Shown here piece by piece: positions 1 through 11,912 of a stretch of 64,000 nt of DNA. The DNA is from Microdochium bolleyi (taxonomy: Eukaryota > Ascomycota > Sordariomycetes > Xylariales > Microdochiaceae), in NCBI GenBank assembly GCA_001566295.1, contig KQ964251.1, positions 1,183,838 to 1,247,837 on the forward strand. The letters are read 5' to 3'. The stretch's first letter is position 1. Every line of letters begins with the position of its first letter. A program made the position numbers and the translations under genes. The notes beneath the pieces are model-generated. The model was not told the origin of the DNA. It was given only the letters and a program-made list of their open reading frames with translations, and searched no databases.

Positions 1-2130
1 AAGAGCAGGAGATCCGCGATGATTACACCGGCCAAGATGGCGAGAAGCAGGGGCGTGAGATCGAGCACTTGGTGTTGGTAACGCATGGCATCGGGCAACG
101 ATTGTCCTTGAGGTACAGTCATACCCCATTCTTGGACCTTCTCGCCTTGCACTAGACTAACGGATTTTGCTTGCAGGATGGAAAGTGTCAACTTTGTGCA
201 CGACGTTAATCTGCTACGGAAGACCACGAAATCAGTTTATACACACTCGGCGGACCTGAAGGCGCTGAACGGAGAACCGGAGACTGGGCCAGGTAATTGT
301 AGAGTTCAGGTTTTGCCCGTTTGCTGGCGACATATGCTGGACTTTCCTAAGCGCAAGGAGAAGAAAGGGGAGCATGACCTGAGTGACGCTTTCACGGAAG
401 AAGAAGATTGTGAGTACTACGGAATCTTTGAACGTATGTATTGTTCTACGCTACACTTTGCTGACGGAAGAGCGATACAGATCCGTCCCTGGAAGACATC
501 ACGATCGAAGGGCTCGCTTTCGCGCGCTCTCTCATCTCCGACCTTGCGCTGGACGTCTTACTGTACCAGAGCGCATACCGGGAACAAATCGTCGAGATCG
601 TGCTAAAGGAGTCCAATCGGATCTACCACCTCTTCAAGCAGCGCAACCCTGGCTTCAAGGGCAAAGTCCATGTGGTCGGGCATAGTCTGGGCTCGGCCAT
701 AATGTTTGATATCCTCTGCAGACAGAAGGAGCAGAGCCAGGATCCCGAGACCTTACGCAACCCGCTTCGCGTCCTTGCCTCGAGCCGAGACAGCCACAGC
801 AACAGGCACCGGAGAGAGCTGGCGTTCGATTTTGAGGTAGACGACTTCTACTGCCTCGGCTCGCCGGTCGGCCTGTTCCAGATGCTCAAGGGCCGCACGA
901 TCGCCGCGCGCAAGCATCCCCACGCCAAGCCTTCGGAGAGCCCTCTGGACCCAGATGCGGACGACCCGTTCCTGCTCGCCGAGCATCAAAGCATGGAGCG
1001 CGTGTCGCCTATCACGGGACTATCTTTCTCGATGTCGTCGCCGAAGGCCGCGCAGCTCTTCAACATTTTTCACCCATCCGACCCGATCGCGTACCGTCTC
1101 GAGCCCCTGATCTCGCCAGCCATGTCGTCCCTCAAGCCGCAGATCCTGCCGTACACCAAGAGGGGTTTCCTCGACGCCGTCGCTCCCCACGGGTTATCCG
1201 GCATCGGCGTAAAAGTTGGCCAGAGCGTGTCCGGGCTCTGGTCGGGCATCACGTCGGGTATAGCCAGCAGCCTGCTGAACCGCAGCCTCGGCTTCACCAA
1301 CGAGGACGTCGCAGCGTTCAACAACGCATCAGGTCAGGCACAACAAGCACAAGCTGCAGCCGCCGCTGCCGCTGCAGCGGCGTCAAGCAACAACCTCCCC
1401 ACACCGTCCCCGGCCGCCGGCACCAACATCGCAGGCTCAGCCACAAACATCATATCGCCTGAGAAGGCGGCGATGGAGGCGGCCTCGCAGAAAGCCGACA
1501 TGCGCAAGCGCGCACTCGCCCGGCAGGGCAGCAGCATGTCGCCGAGCCTCAGCCGGTCGACTTCCTCGCTCCAGCCATCCACATCATCATCCTCTCAGCA
1601 GGAGGGAGAAGAGGAAGGCACGGAGAGCAATCCGATCCTGATCGACGACGAGCTCGAGACACTGTACGCGCGGTTCCAGAAAAAGCGCGTCGAGGAGCAC
1701 AAGGACAGCATCAGCCGCGCCGACGAGGGGCAGGAGCTCGGCGAGGCGTGGGCCGCCGAGGAGCGGAAGGCGCAGAGGCTCCGACGAGAGGAGCTCAAGG
1801 TCCGCGCACTGAACCGAAACGGGAGAGTGGACTATGCTATTCAAGAGTGAGTTTTGTTCTTCTTCTCTACTTTTCTTTTTGTCTAAAAGGGAGGGGATTT
1901 CTTATCCTTGGTTCATGACTGAAATCATCTTGGCCATGGCTTGTTGCTAACGATTTACGCCATCTCACAGGAGTGCACTCGACTTCAACCCGATCAACAC
2001 CATCGCGTCGCACATGTGTTACTGGCAGGACGAGGATGTCAGCCACTTCATGCTCTCCCAAATGTTGTCAGGGCGGTCCAAGGCCAAGATCACGGACGAC
2101 CGGCAGAAGTTCACCTTCGGACCTCTCTGA
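1..2130 (+). CDS. DDHD-domain phospholipase (PA-PLA1 type), 5' end cut off
   Basis: Exons <1-112, 177-433, 481-1846 and 1971-2130 splice into one frame of about 630 residues that is already open at the window edge. The family hydrolyses phosphatidic acid and related phospholipids at membranes. The lipase nucleophile elbow GHSLG lies near base 678, preceded by the strand VHVV and followed by a helix. Further on come VDDFYCLGSPVGLF and FHPSDPIAYRLEPL, the conserved D, D and H positions that give the DDHD domain its name. The final exon supplies the conserved end containing HMCYWQDEDVSHF. A low-complexity linker with a run of ten alanines (about 1349-1380) and Ser-rich stretches separates the core from a charged helix. 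Introns have GTACAG, GTATGT and GTGAGT donors. The N-terminus lies upstream of the window. Confidence 0.9.
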
Positions 2131-2743
2131 ACAAGATGCTGATTACGATGTATCTTGCATGTTGGTGTACCTTCTGTCGCATTTTGGCGCGGCCATTGTT
2201 GCGTTACTGCAGATTCGTGCTCGAGTTGATTTCAGACGTGAAGAGAGGGGCGTTTTTTGCGCGATTTTCTTTGGCAACCATCTTTCATAGAGGCGACTTC
2301 ACAGAAATCGGGAGCACATATCTTTGTACATCGTGATGCAAGTCCATGATATTCTTTTGATGACCTCGAGAGTTCGTAATGAAAGTTTGAAAGCAGATCC
2401 ATGACGCCAATTTGCCACATGATTTTGTAGATGACCCCATTCACGAAAGTCTCTCCTTTCCTAACTGTCGTCGTTCATCCGTGATCGAAATAAAAGAGAA
2501 GTCGTCAGGGTATCATCTCTCTAAACCGGTTGTTCTTGTCGTAAAAAAGGGACGACCAGACCAAGAATGAGATAATCAAGGCATTCGGGTCCCATGCTCA
2601 ACAACCGCCACGTAGTCCCCAATCCTCTTTTCACACAGCATGACAAGCTCGTCACTGCTGGTGCTCAAGTCTCTAGCTTCATCCATGGTGTGAATGAGCA
2701 TTCCTCGTCAGGCCGGTGTCCTGGATCGTCAAGCACGTCCAAC
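2131..2743. other. Convergent intergenic region
   Basis: This is 613 bases between the 3' ends of the DDHD gene (+) and the zinc-knuckle gene (-). An AATAAA at 2489-2494 could serve as a polyadenylation signal for the plus-strand gene. I see no gene here. Confidence 0.6.
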
Positions 2744-3729
2744 TTAGTTGTTGGGGCACGCAGACTGGACGTGGCCGGGCTGCTGGCACTTGTAGCAGAT
2801 CTTCTCGCCGCCAGAGTTCTCCTTGGGGCAGTCACGGGAGAAGTGGCCGCTGCCGCCGCAGTTGTAGCACTTGCTGCCGTTAACGCACTCGCCTGCAAAG
2901 TGAAGTCAGTATATGCATGTTGCGGGTCAGAGATGCCGATGGAGCACTTACGCGACATGTGGCCGAAGCCGCCGCAGGAGTAGCAAGTCTTGCCCTGGGA
3001 GCCGCCACCGTAGCCGCCACCGCCGTAGCCACCACCGCCGTAGCCGCCGCCGCCGCCCTGGCCGCCACCGTAGTTGTTCTCAGGGCAGTTGCGGGAAACG
3101 TGGCCGTACTTGCCGCACTGCGAGGTCACGTTAGTCATCAAGGCCTCTCGCATGTCGATCTTGGGAAGATGGGTACGAACCTTGTAGCAGTCCTGGGAGC
3201 CACCGCCCTGGCCGCCAGCGGGACCGGAGCCGCCCTGGGGGCAGTCACGGGAGATGTGGCCGGCCTGGCCGCAGCGGTAGCAGGTCTTGGTGTCCTTGGG
3301 GCCATCAGGGCAGTCACCTTCAATCGAATGGTCAGCTTCTGATAACATATGTGCCACTCAGTGAAGTTTTGTCTTACGGGACATGTGACCCTCGTTGCCG
3401 CAGTTGTAGCTACAGATTCAAATTAGTAAATCGTCAACAGTGCCCAGGGCTTGCTTGAAGGAGGAAGTACACACCACTTGGCAGCGCCGCGGTTGGGGCA
3501 GTCGCGAGCCTATGAGCAGATAGTGTGAGTATATCATGAGTGTTGTTCACACACACACAAGGCCACGTGAAGGCCGGGTCCAAGCGTACCTGGTGGGTGG
3601 TCTGGCCGCCTGTAACAGACAGTTAGCAGGTTTGAAAATGGTGGTGGTGGAGTAAATGGCAGGGTCGCGAGTGAGATACTTACAAGTGAAGCAGGCACGG
3701 CCGCCGGTAGCTGCGTTGTTGAAGTCCAT
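2744..3729 (-). CDS. GIS2: Gis2/CNBP/Byr3-like protein with seven CCHC zinc knuckles
   Basis: Seven exons: 3684-3729, 3590-3609, 3475-3509, 3378-3409, 3181-3317, 2952-3117 and 2744-2892, giving 194 residues. The family binds single-stranded G-rich nucleic acid and mRNA and acts in translation and stress granules. Seven C-x2-C-x4-H-x4-C knuckles are visible: CFTCGGQTTHQARDC, CYNCGNEGHMSRDC, CYRCGQAGHISRDC, CYKCGKYGHVSRNC, CYSCGGFGHMSREC, CYNCGGSGHFSRDC and CYKCQQPGHVQSAC. A Gly/Tyr-rich RGG-like spacer sits between knuckles 4 and 5. The protein starts MDFNN and ends CPNN, a normal size for fungal Gis2. Two introns (after exons 4 and 6) cut the Arg codon of GHMSR at the same phase, which suggests module duplication. 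It faces the CtIP-like gene across 1.6 kb. Confidence 0.93.
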
Positions 3730-5373
3730 GGTTGCTATGAGGTCTGAAGATGTAGAGGCACGTGGTCAGCGGAGATGAACCCTGAGGCGACTCAAGCAAG
3801 TGACTCGAGTGTCGGCGAGATGATAAATTGAGTGAGGATTGAGTTTGGCCTGGCTTTTCAACAGATGGAAAACAGAAAGTGACCACGCGTGAGTGAGAAT
3901 GCCGGTGAGTGCTGGCCCATGCCCATTCCGTATAGAAAGAGTGTGTGCCGCTTCAGAGGCCGTGAGGAGGCTCTGAAGAGCTTGCTTTGACGCACACGAC
4001 GTCGGCGGCGAGAGTGGGTCGGGGCACAGGAGCGGCCCATCGGCCTGGATGAGCTGGGGTGTGGCTTCACATATTGAGGCCCGAAGTTTGCAGGTCTGCA
4101 GCGGGGAGGAGGTGGTGGACGGGCAGCCGAAAAGGACAGAGGCAGCGTGAGATCTGAAGCGGCATCGCGAGGAGCAGTCTTACCGTATGTTTTGAGGTCT
4201 CGGGAGTCGATGTGGATGTGAAAGGTCGATGAAGCAGGCTGGAGGAGAATGCAGCGCAGTGTTTGTGCTGGATGGCTTGGAGGAGGGAGGGGCGGGTCCG
4301 CCTGGGCTGGCTGGGCTGGGCTGGGCTGGGCTCGCGGATGGCAAAGGGAAAATTTCAAATACGGCCGGGCAGGCTCGACAAGTGGGCTGGCCGGGCGGCA
4401 AGTGGCACACAGTTGCACAGAGATGGCAGGCAGCGTTGGAGACTGTTCAGGTGACGACTGACTAACGACACAGAGGCGGAGGCGGAGGCGACTTTCAAAG
4501 TGTCAGCAGGCTGGGCTCTGGTGACGGGCAGAAAACGGCTACACCGTGGCACAGCTCTACCTACCTACCACATGCACCAGAGTGCTCTCTGCTGTGAGCC
4601 TGACATATGACGGGTTTGTCTCTCTGCAAGCCGGGACATCTCGCCTGATAAGCCTATCGAAGAATAGACTTCCAAAGGTTCCTAGTCACGCTCGAAGACT
4701 CTAACAGCCCGACGAGGCCAGGCCAGGCTCGTGCGCGTGACGTCTAAGCATCTGAAGTGTATCCCAACGCTCCCACTCAACCCACGGCCCTCGACATCGC
4801 CTCGACTGTCGTCTTGTCGTCGTCTTGTCCAGTGCCTCGTTCAAAACTGTTGTGGCCTTGTGCGAGATTTTGCCGAGAAAATTGCATGCATTGTCCAATC
4901 AAGAGAGGGCTGTGCCTGCTAGATGTGGGCGCGACTGGAGGGGCAGCAACGCTCCACCTTTTTCTCCCCGCGTCTGCCCCTGCACCTGCTTGCTCCTGCC
5001 TGCACAATTCGGGCTTAGTCAGGCTGCCCTGCAGCGAGCTCGAGACGCGCTAAGCAAGCGCGCTGGAAGCCGCACTCTACATGCCTGTCATGCCAAGCTC
5101 CTGGGCCTGCTGCAACTCCCAAGGCAGCCCGTGCAGCGGCCATGTCGCGTGCTCGTCAGTAGGCGCCGCAGACCGACTGACGCGCCGCGGTCTGCTGTAT
5201 GACCCCTGGTCGGCTTGGCAGAGCAACAACAGCTCAAAGCCACGCCAACGACCACAGCTACAGTCCGGGGACAACATTGCACCCAGGACCAGCACATAAT
5301 GTCAAGCGGTCGGTAGCCTGCACAGAGGCGGCGTGTCGTAGCAGCTGTCGTCTCGTACCCCACCGCCGGCTCA
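3730..5373. promoter_or_regulatory. Divergent promoter region between GIS2-like and CtIP-like genes
   Basis: This is 1.64 kb without a supported gene. It must hold the promoters and 5' leaders of both flanking genes. It contains a G-rich tract at 4279-4330 (listed separately) and short CTACC repeats at 4558-4570. Open frames here lack family features and mostly lack sensible starts. Confidence 0.6.
4279..4330 (+). repeat. G-quadruplex-prone (GGGCT)n tract
   Basis: Five tandem GGGCT-like units end in four GGG runs at 4313-4315, 4318-4320, 4323-4325 and 4328-4330, each separated by CT. This matches the canonical G3-N1-7 quadruplex pattern. A second G-rich block (GG, GG, GGG, GGGG, GGG with one-base spacers) lies at 4279-4296. 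The tract is about 550-600 bases upstream of the Gis2-like start codon, on the strand opposite that gene's coding strand. Confidence 0.75.
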
Positions 5374-7738
5374 ATGGACCAGTGGTTCAGCGATGTAGCC
5401 AAGCCGGCTCTCGTCGAGGCCTTCGCATCTGCCTGCGACGACATTGACAACAAGTTGAGCACCGGTATGGCAACCCTGTGGGATTCCAGGCAGTTGGTGT
5501 ACTAACAGATGTCATCTTAAATTAGCACTCGCAGCACAAACTCGGATCAAGAGTGCAGAGGCAACGGCGGAGCTGCAAACCCTCCGAGCCAAGGCATCGC
5601 TGGTCGATAAGCTGCAACAGGAGAATGCTGCGCTCCAGCAGCAGCTGCTCGACTTGAGAAACCGCCCGCCATCGCGTGCGGACTCTCCGAAGAAACTCCA
5701 GGCACAACGTGTTCGAGATGGCTCCGCGCCGCCGCATACCCCGTTGGGGCGGACACCTCTGGGACTCAAATCAAGCAACACGGCGCTTAGTACACACAAG
5801 CAAAGTGTCAAACAACCACTGCCGAAGCCATCTTTCGTCGACGTGTCACAGCTAGCCCTGCCAGAGCTCCAGGCCGAGCTGAAGCTGCTGCAAGAAGGTT
5901 ATCGGACATTGTACGACAAGCATGCAGCCTCTGAAGAACGCCGCGCACATCTTGAACAGAGCCTGAAGGCCAAGATCAAAACCATCGCACAATGGAAGGA
6001 TCACTCCGACGGGCTGAACAGCCAAAACTTGAAACGACTCCAGACGATCAAGGGGCTCAGAGCTAGACTATATGGGTTGACCGGCGACCCGCAATGGCAA
6101 TCCAGCCGGGATCAGAGCGCTGGTCTCGAGGATGTGACGCGTGGCAGTGTCTCTCGCAGTGCAGCAGAGCCCCGAAAGGCACCGGCAGAGGGCAGCGGCG
6201 ACGACACGAACTCGTCTGACAGCGAGTTGGCACGGGCGCATGAACGTGGAAACACACCTCGTCAACGCCTACAGCTCGAGACTGCCGGCTCGACCTGCGA
6301 TAAGAACGATAGCGAGCCGACTCTCCCTCCTATGCTTGGATCTACTGGGCAATCCTTGTCTCGAATCGTACAAGTGAAGAACGAGCCTTCATCGGATCCT
6401 GTCGTAGTATTTGAGAAGGTTGTGCGCAAACGTAGACATCCGGGTGACGACGATCAGACGAGCCCAGTTAAAACCAGGGTCAAGACTGAACCAGCGTCTG
6501 ATCCCGTCTCAGTTGGAGACAGTGATAAGTTTGCTGCTCACGAAAGCATGGATCTAGACGCAGATGGACAACTGATCAAAACACCGAAGAAGCATCGTCA
6601 CCAACACATCGAGATACCTCTAGTAGACGAGTCCGAGGATAAGGAAAACCAGCCTGACGATGGGGTCCTTGATGAGGAACAAGATGCTGCATTTGTCCAG
6701 CAGCCAGCTTTCACGACCAGTCTGGATCTCATGGACAGATCGACTGCTCTTACTCCGTTGCCTTCCAAAGTTCTGCGCAAGCGCACGACCTCGCCACTAG
6801 ATGTGAGCGGCAAGCGTTTCTGGAAGAGAAGGCCGGCCGGAGGAGGGCTTGCGAGCTTGGCCGAAGACGGCGAGTTATATGATAATGAGCGTCGCTCAAG
6901 CAATGCCCCTCCCGAAAGAACGCCCGGGGGCCTTCTACATAACCTACTGCATTCCAACACCCCCGGCAGGGAGTCTATCGTCCTCCCTGGCGTGGTGCAG
7001 ACCAACAGTACGCCAACGCCGACCCCAGGTAGTCGAACACCGACACCCAAGAACTACCAATTTCCGATACCCGAAAAGCGCCAACTTCCGTTTGGCGGCA
7101 TCATGCACAAGGCTGTGCCTGCTCGTTCACCTGTAGCAGTCAGCAAAGAGCCCACCCCAACCAAACCAAAGGGTGCATCTTTGGTTTCGAAGAACAAGGT
7201 TAGTCGCGAGGCGGGTGGAAACGGAGCGCAGTTGCGCAACCGGTCTAAGAACGAGCTCAAGGTCACGGATTTCAAGATCAACCCAGCTGCCAATGACGGG
7301 TTCGACTATGCCTTCACAGATATTGTCCGTGGCCGGGACGATCGGGCAAAGCTGCCTGGCGACCTGTCAGTCCATGCCGACGAGTTCCGAGCCCAGGCCA
7401 GGGCACAGCGCCATCAGACCAGCAGTCTCGCTTTCACCTCGCTCATCGAGAACTGGCTGGGCGACGATGCCCACAAACTGGCAGAGATGTCTGCGGCAGA
7501 CAAGGAGCGGACATGGGAAGAAGCCAAGATGGCGGAGCTCGCAAAGACCTGCGGACGGGTCAAGCACAGGTTCCAGCGACAGCGCACACCACCCGGTGCG
7601 TGGCGGACCGACTTCCCCAGCACACAGGAGGAGGAAGCATATAAGGAGGAGGCACGGAAGAAAGAGCGGGAAACCGTGAATGAGCGGTACCGCGAGGCCA
7701 TGCGGCCCGGCGGGCTGTGGCTGTTCAGAGACGAATGA
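5374..7738 (+). CDS. SAE2: Sae2/Ctp1/CtIP-like DNA double-strand-break resection factor
   Basis: Exon 1 is 5374-5464, starting MDQWFSDVAKPAL. A 61-bp intron (GTATGG donor, actaac branch, TTAG acceptor) leads to exon 2, 5526-7738, for 767 residues. CtIP/Sae2 proteins stimulate the Mre11 nuclease to open blocked DNA ends for homologous recombination. The diagnostic part is the C-terminus (bases about 7540-7640), which has a CGRVKHRFQRQRTPPGAW block followed by DFPSTQE, the fungal form of the CtIP C-terminal motif. The N-terminal third has heptad-like Leu/Gln stretches (residues about 45-90 and 130-190) expected for the tetramerising coiled coil. The middle is disordered and rich in SP/TP sites, in line with cell-cycle phosphorylation. 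No catalytic domain of its own is visible. Confidence 0.85.
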
Positions 7739-8802
7739 TGTCTAGTAAGGTTTGAACCACCGCATGGCTGTGTGTAAACCGAGCCGCGGTTTGCCTGAAG
7801 GTGGGGGGGGCTTAAAGTCGCGTAATCATTTTTATCGATCGCCGTTGTATATACACGTTCATGCAGACACCCTTGAGCAAGAACGACATTAGAACGATGC
7901 ATGCAGCATACATGCATCTGACTCGGAGTAAAGAGAGCCTCAGTGCTCGCCTGGCATCACATGCGCAGGACCTAGTGCACAACGCGGGACGAGCAGGGGA
8001 CCGAACTCACGCAAGAACGAATCGAGTCGCTACGGGCTGTTACCATGAGTGAGTTAATGCTTATCAACATTGAGCATTCCGGGGGAAGGCCTTGCGGCAA
8101 GACCAAACAGCTTCACGACTAGGCACAAGATGAATCACGCGAGCCTACTGCCGGCGGGAGCACATAGGACAAGGTATAAACCCTCCTCACTAGGGAGGGC
8201 TGTTTGATTGTTTCTGTCGTTTCTGCCACACTGACACAAAGACAAGAGGAGACTCCAGCAGAATACCCCTCCCAGTCCTGCCCGCCCACGCACCAGACTC
8301 CCCATCAAAACCTTGCAAGGCTCGCCTCCTTCCGTTCCAAAAATTCCCATCCCGACTCACGCCATTGCCCGAAAATCCGACTGTTGTTAGTTGATCCCTG
8401 AGAACCAACTGATAGGTGACTTCTTCTTCAGCGTAATTGCGTAGCCATCTTGTGGTGGGAAGCGCATCGTGCGGGCACTCTCCTCTTCCTGACCGGTCCA
8501 AACTCCCATTGTTCCTTGCCAAGAATCTGAGACACATTACCAACGTAGAAGCGTCAGTCATGGCTCCTCTGGTCTGGTCGTGAACTGAATCGAATAGTCG
8601 CATTGCTTTTGGTGTGTCAAATGACACGTGAAAGTGTACATGTCGTGCTCTGCAACTGAGTGCAGATTATATATAGCAGACGTGTCTGTGGTTAAGTTGT
8701 ATGTTTCGCAGGTACGTCTATGTATCCTCAAGGATTGGCTGCTGTATGCAGCTCAGACGAGTGTGGAGAAGTCGGGAGCGGTCTTGCTTCCCGATCAGGA
8801 CA
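7739..8802. other. Convergent intergenic region
   Basis: This is 1.06 kb between the 3' ends of the CtIP-like gene (+) and the deubiquitinase gene (-). It contains a G8 run at 7804-7811. I see no gene or RNA gene in it. Confidence 0.6.
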
Positions 8803-11800
8803 TCATACTCGCTGATAGAATAGCAGGTACGCGACCTTGTTGTCCCTGATATTCTCCTTCATCTGTTTTCCCTTGGGCGCGCTGGCGGCTGCAGGTTTCG
8901 CGCCGCCGTTAGCGACGTTAGCCCACTTCTTGGCGCCGTTGACTGGCGCGCTCCAGCCACCTTCGTCGCCGGTATCTTCGTCGCCGATACCCTCGAAACG
9001 ATTGATGGAGCCACCAGCCGTGGCATCTTTCTTGTCGTTGGACGTTGTCGCGGTCGGGTCGTCCTCGGAACCACCCTCAGCGACATCCTCACTTCTGACT
9101 CGTCGAATGACTGTGTCATCGAGACGAATCCACTCACGTCCTTCTTGACGGCGCAGATCCACGGTGTAGTGGCCACCGCTAGCATTCTTGCCATGGTGGT
9201 AGACTGCCGCGATGAGTCGGTACTTGGGGAAGCCAGCACCTTCGGCGAGGATGGCGTTCCTCTTCTGTCGAGACAGAACCTCCTTAGGGAGGTCCAGCTC
9301 GAGGGGGTAGCCGACCTTCTTCCAGATCTTGATGGTACCTGTGCCCTCGGCGTCGAATTGGAAACGCTTGAGATGCAGGATAAGGACCGGAGGGAGTGAC
9401 TCGATGAATACCTGTTTCGTGGCGACAGCATTACGCCCCCGGGGAGAGTTGAAATCCCCGTGCAAGGTCTCGGGCTTGGTCAGGTTCTTGAGGGCATCAA
9501 CAATGTTGTGGACCTGTGGTGAACCGATGTCCAATTGAAGCGGCTGGAAAGGCTCCATTGTAACCGAGTCCTTGAGACCTGGCACCCTGAGTTCCGACCG
9601 AAGCTGTCCGCCAAACAACTTAGTGACAGGCGATGACATAGCCGTGTGGCCAGACGATCTCGTCACCGCAGCACGCTGCTTGCGGCCAACTTCGAGCCAG
9701 TCGCTACCTCCGACCGTGCTAGTCGGGCTCGATGTCTGTGGAGTTCCTGTCGAAGAGGGCACGTTCGAGGATGTGTTGGCCTCGGGGAGATGACGCATCA
9801 CAGCATTACATTCTTCGTGGAGAGACTCCAGCAAAAATCCAAGAAACTCCTCGGCATCTTGCTGATGGCCGCGCTGTAGTGTGTAGTATCTCGTCAGCAA
9901 CTGGTCAGAGACGTGGAGAGCGAAGGTGAGAACTAACTCGCATGCTCGCAAATCTCGGGAGCTTCCGTATCGCGTCATATACGAACTCTGGAGTGAAAGA
10001 CTCGCCATACTGCTCGAGTTCCTCGTTCTTGAGCCTCCGTCGAAGCTGGTCGACTGATACAGCAGAGTCGATCACTTTGTACTCGCGCATGAACATGATC
10101 CTGCGTCAGAATGTTAGTCACGAGGGCAAGGGTCGGCATGTGAAGGCCCGGGTTTACTTACATGGCGTCAATTAGAGGGGTCTCACTCTTGAAACTGTAC
10201 GCTGCTTTTTTGCTAACTTGATCCAGAAAGTCATAGAACGGAAGGCAGAAGATGAGCGCTTGCAAAACCTGTGTTGGCATAGGTCAGTGTTCCGAAGGAT
10301 ATCAGACAAAATGCAGCAGGGGAGGGGTTCGTACAGAATTCATATAACACATGTTGCCGGTGTTGATGAGGCCACGCGGCTCCAGGAAGGCGATCTTCTC
10401 GCCACCGTTGACGCGATAGCCGTCAAGGGCTTCCGCCAACGAAGTGGCGTTGGAGCGCGTGAAGCCACCTGCAGCAGATGCTTCACCACTGGCTCCAGCG
10501 CTCTCGCCAACATGGTCACCATTGACACCTCCGGTGGTACCATTATTGGCGTGGTTCACGGCTGATCCAGCAGACGAGCCTGCCTGGCCGAAGAGTCCAG
10601 CCCAGAGTCTTGGAGCGGACCATGCAGGAGCAGGTGCCGACTCCGGCGCCGGAGCGGCGGCAGGCTGTTCACCAGACGGTGCCGAGCCTTCTGCGCTAGG
10701 GACAGCCTGTGCAGCTTCTGCGGTCTCGACAGCAACTGCGGCAGCGGGGCCACTCTTCGTCTCCTTGGAGCCTGGTTTAGGGAAAACCGGGACAATTGGC
10801 AGAGCAGGGATCGCGGCTCGGTTGGCAGGCTTGGTAGACTGCGTCGGGCTGACCGCCCCGGAAGCGGGTCTAGCAGCGGCAGGAGCGTCACTAGACTTTT
10901 GTGAGAGCTCGGAAGCAGGAACACTCTCGGCTGGAACTACAGGGTTCGTTGAAACCGTGCTGGTCTTGGGTGTAAGTTCCGCAGCAGATTCCTCGGTGGG
11001 TGGCTCGTCATCGAGAGATTCGGCTGCAACTTGCTGGTTGGTTGGCAGCTCGACCCTCGCGCTATTGGCAAGGGGAGCGCGCCTCCTCCGTCTTGTCTTA
11101 GCGGGGCGGGCCGGGAAAGGCTCATTGGGGTGAGACAGCCACGGCAACTGGGAAAGTATATTAGCGAATTGGACACGAGGACATTTGCCAAAACAACGGT
11201 CGATACTCACCGGAAACTTGAACGGGATCGGCGCTGCTCTAGCCTCGGCCTCAGGGGGGCTTGGAGCGATCTTGTTGGTGTGGGGAGTGGGAGGTGTCGA
11301 TTGTGCGGGCACGACCTGTGACGAATGTGTCGACGACGGCGTGTGGGGGATAGGCGGCGCTTGAGCCTGCGTCGCTGGGTAATAAGGCGGAGGTGTCGAC
11401 ACAACTGGAGCCGGTGACATCTGCGGCGGTGGCGGCCTCTGGTAGTGCTGAATCGGCGGCTGGTGCATCGATGACGAGACCACGGGAGGATACTGCTGCG
11501 GCTGGTGGTGCTGCATCGGGGGTTGCTGCTGCTGGAGGTGCTGCGGCTGATGATGCTGGTGCTGGTGGAGGACTGGAGATCGCTGCTGGTATGGATTGTA
11601 CGGCATATGCGCGGCGGGCATGCCACCATTGTAGTACGCTTGCGGTGGCATCTGAGGATAGTACGAAGGCGCATATGGGTTCATGTAGTTCTGCTGAGCG
11701 TACATGGGGTTCATATGCTGCTGCTGATGCTGCTGCGGATACTGATAGTGAGGCTGCTGGTGGTGGTGAGACGGGTACTGCTGCTGCGGCGGTCTCCTCC

Positions 11801-11912
11801 GACCAGAGCCGCCGTTGTGAGAATGAGCATGAGGTCCGCCATGATGGTGGCCTGGTGCCGGTCCAGCAGCTCCCGGCATGGACTGTCCAGCCGGCAGATG
11901 AGAACCGTTCAT
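8803..11912 (-). CDS. UBP3: Ubp3/USP10-type ubiquitin carboxyl-terminal hydrolase
   Basis: Five exons: 11211-11912, 10335-11147, 10162-10268, 9938-10100 and 8803-9873, giving 951 residues. This is a cysteine protease that removes ubiquitin; yeast Ubp3 works with Bre5 in ER-Golgi traffic and ribophagy. The Cys box LINTGNMCYMNS spans the exon 2 end, with the nucleophile near residue 501. The Gln-containing helix follows as RGHQQDAEEFLGFLLESLHE. The His box is YHHGKNASGGHYTVDLRR, and the protein ends AYLLFYQRV, as in this family. The first 220 residues are rich in Gln, His, Pro and Tyr and look prion-like; the stretch before the catalytic domain is disordered. Intron 1 (11148-11210) is 63 bp with no in-frame stop, so its retention would keep the frame. 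The start ATG is followed by NGSHLPAG. Confidence 0.92.
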
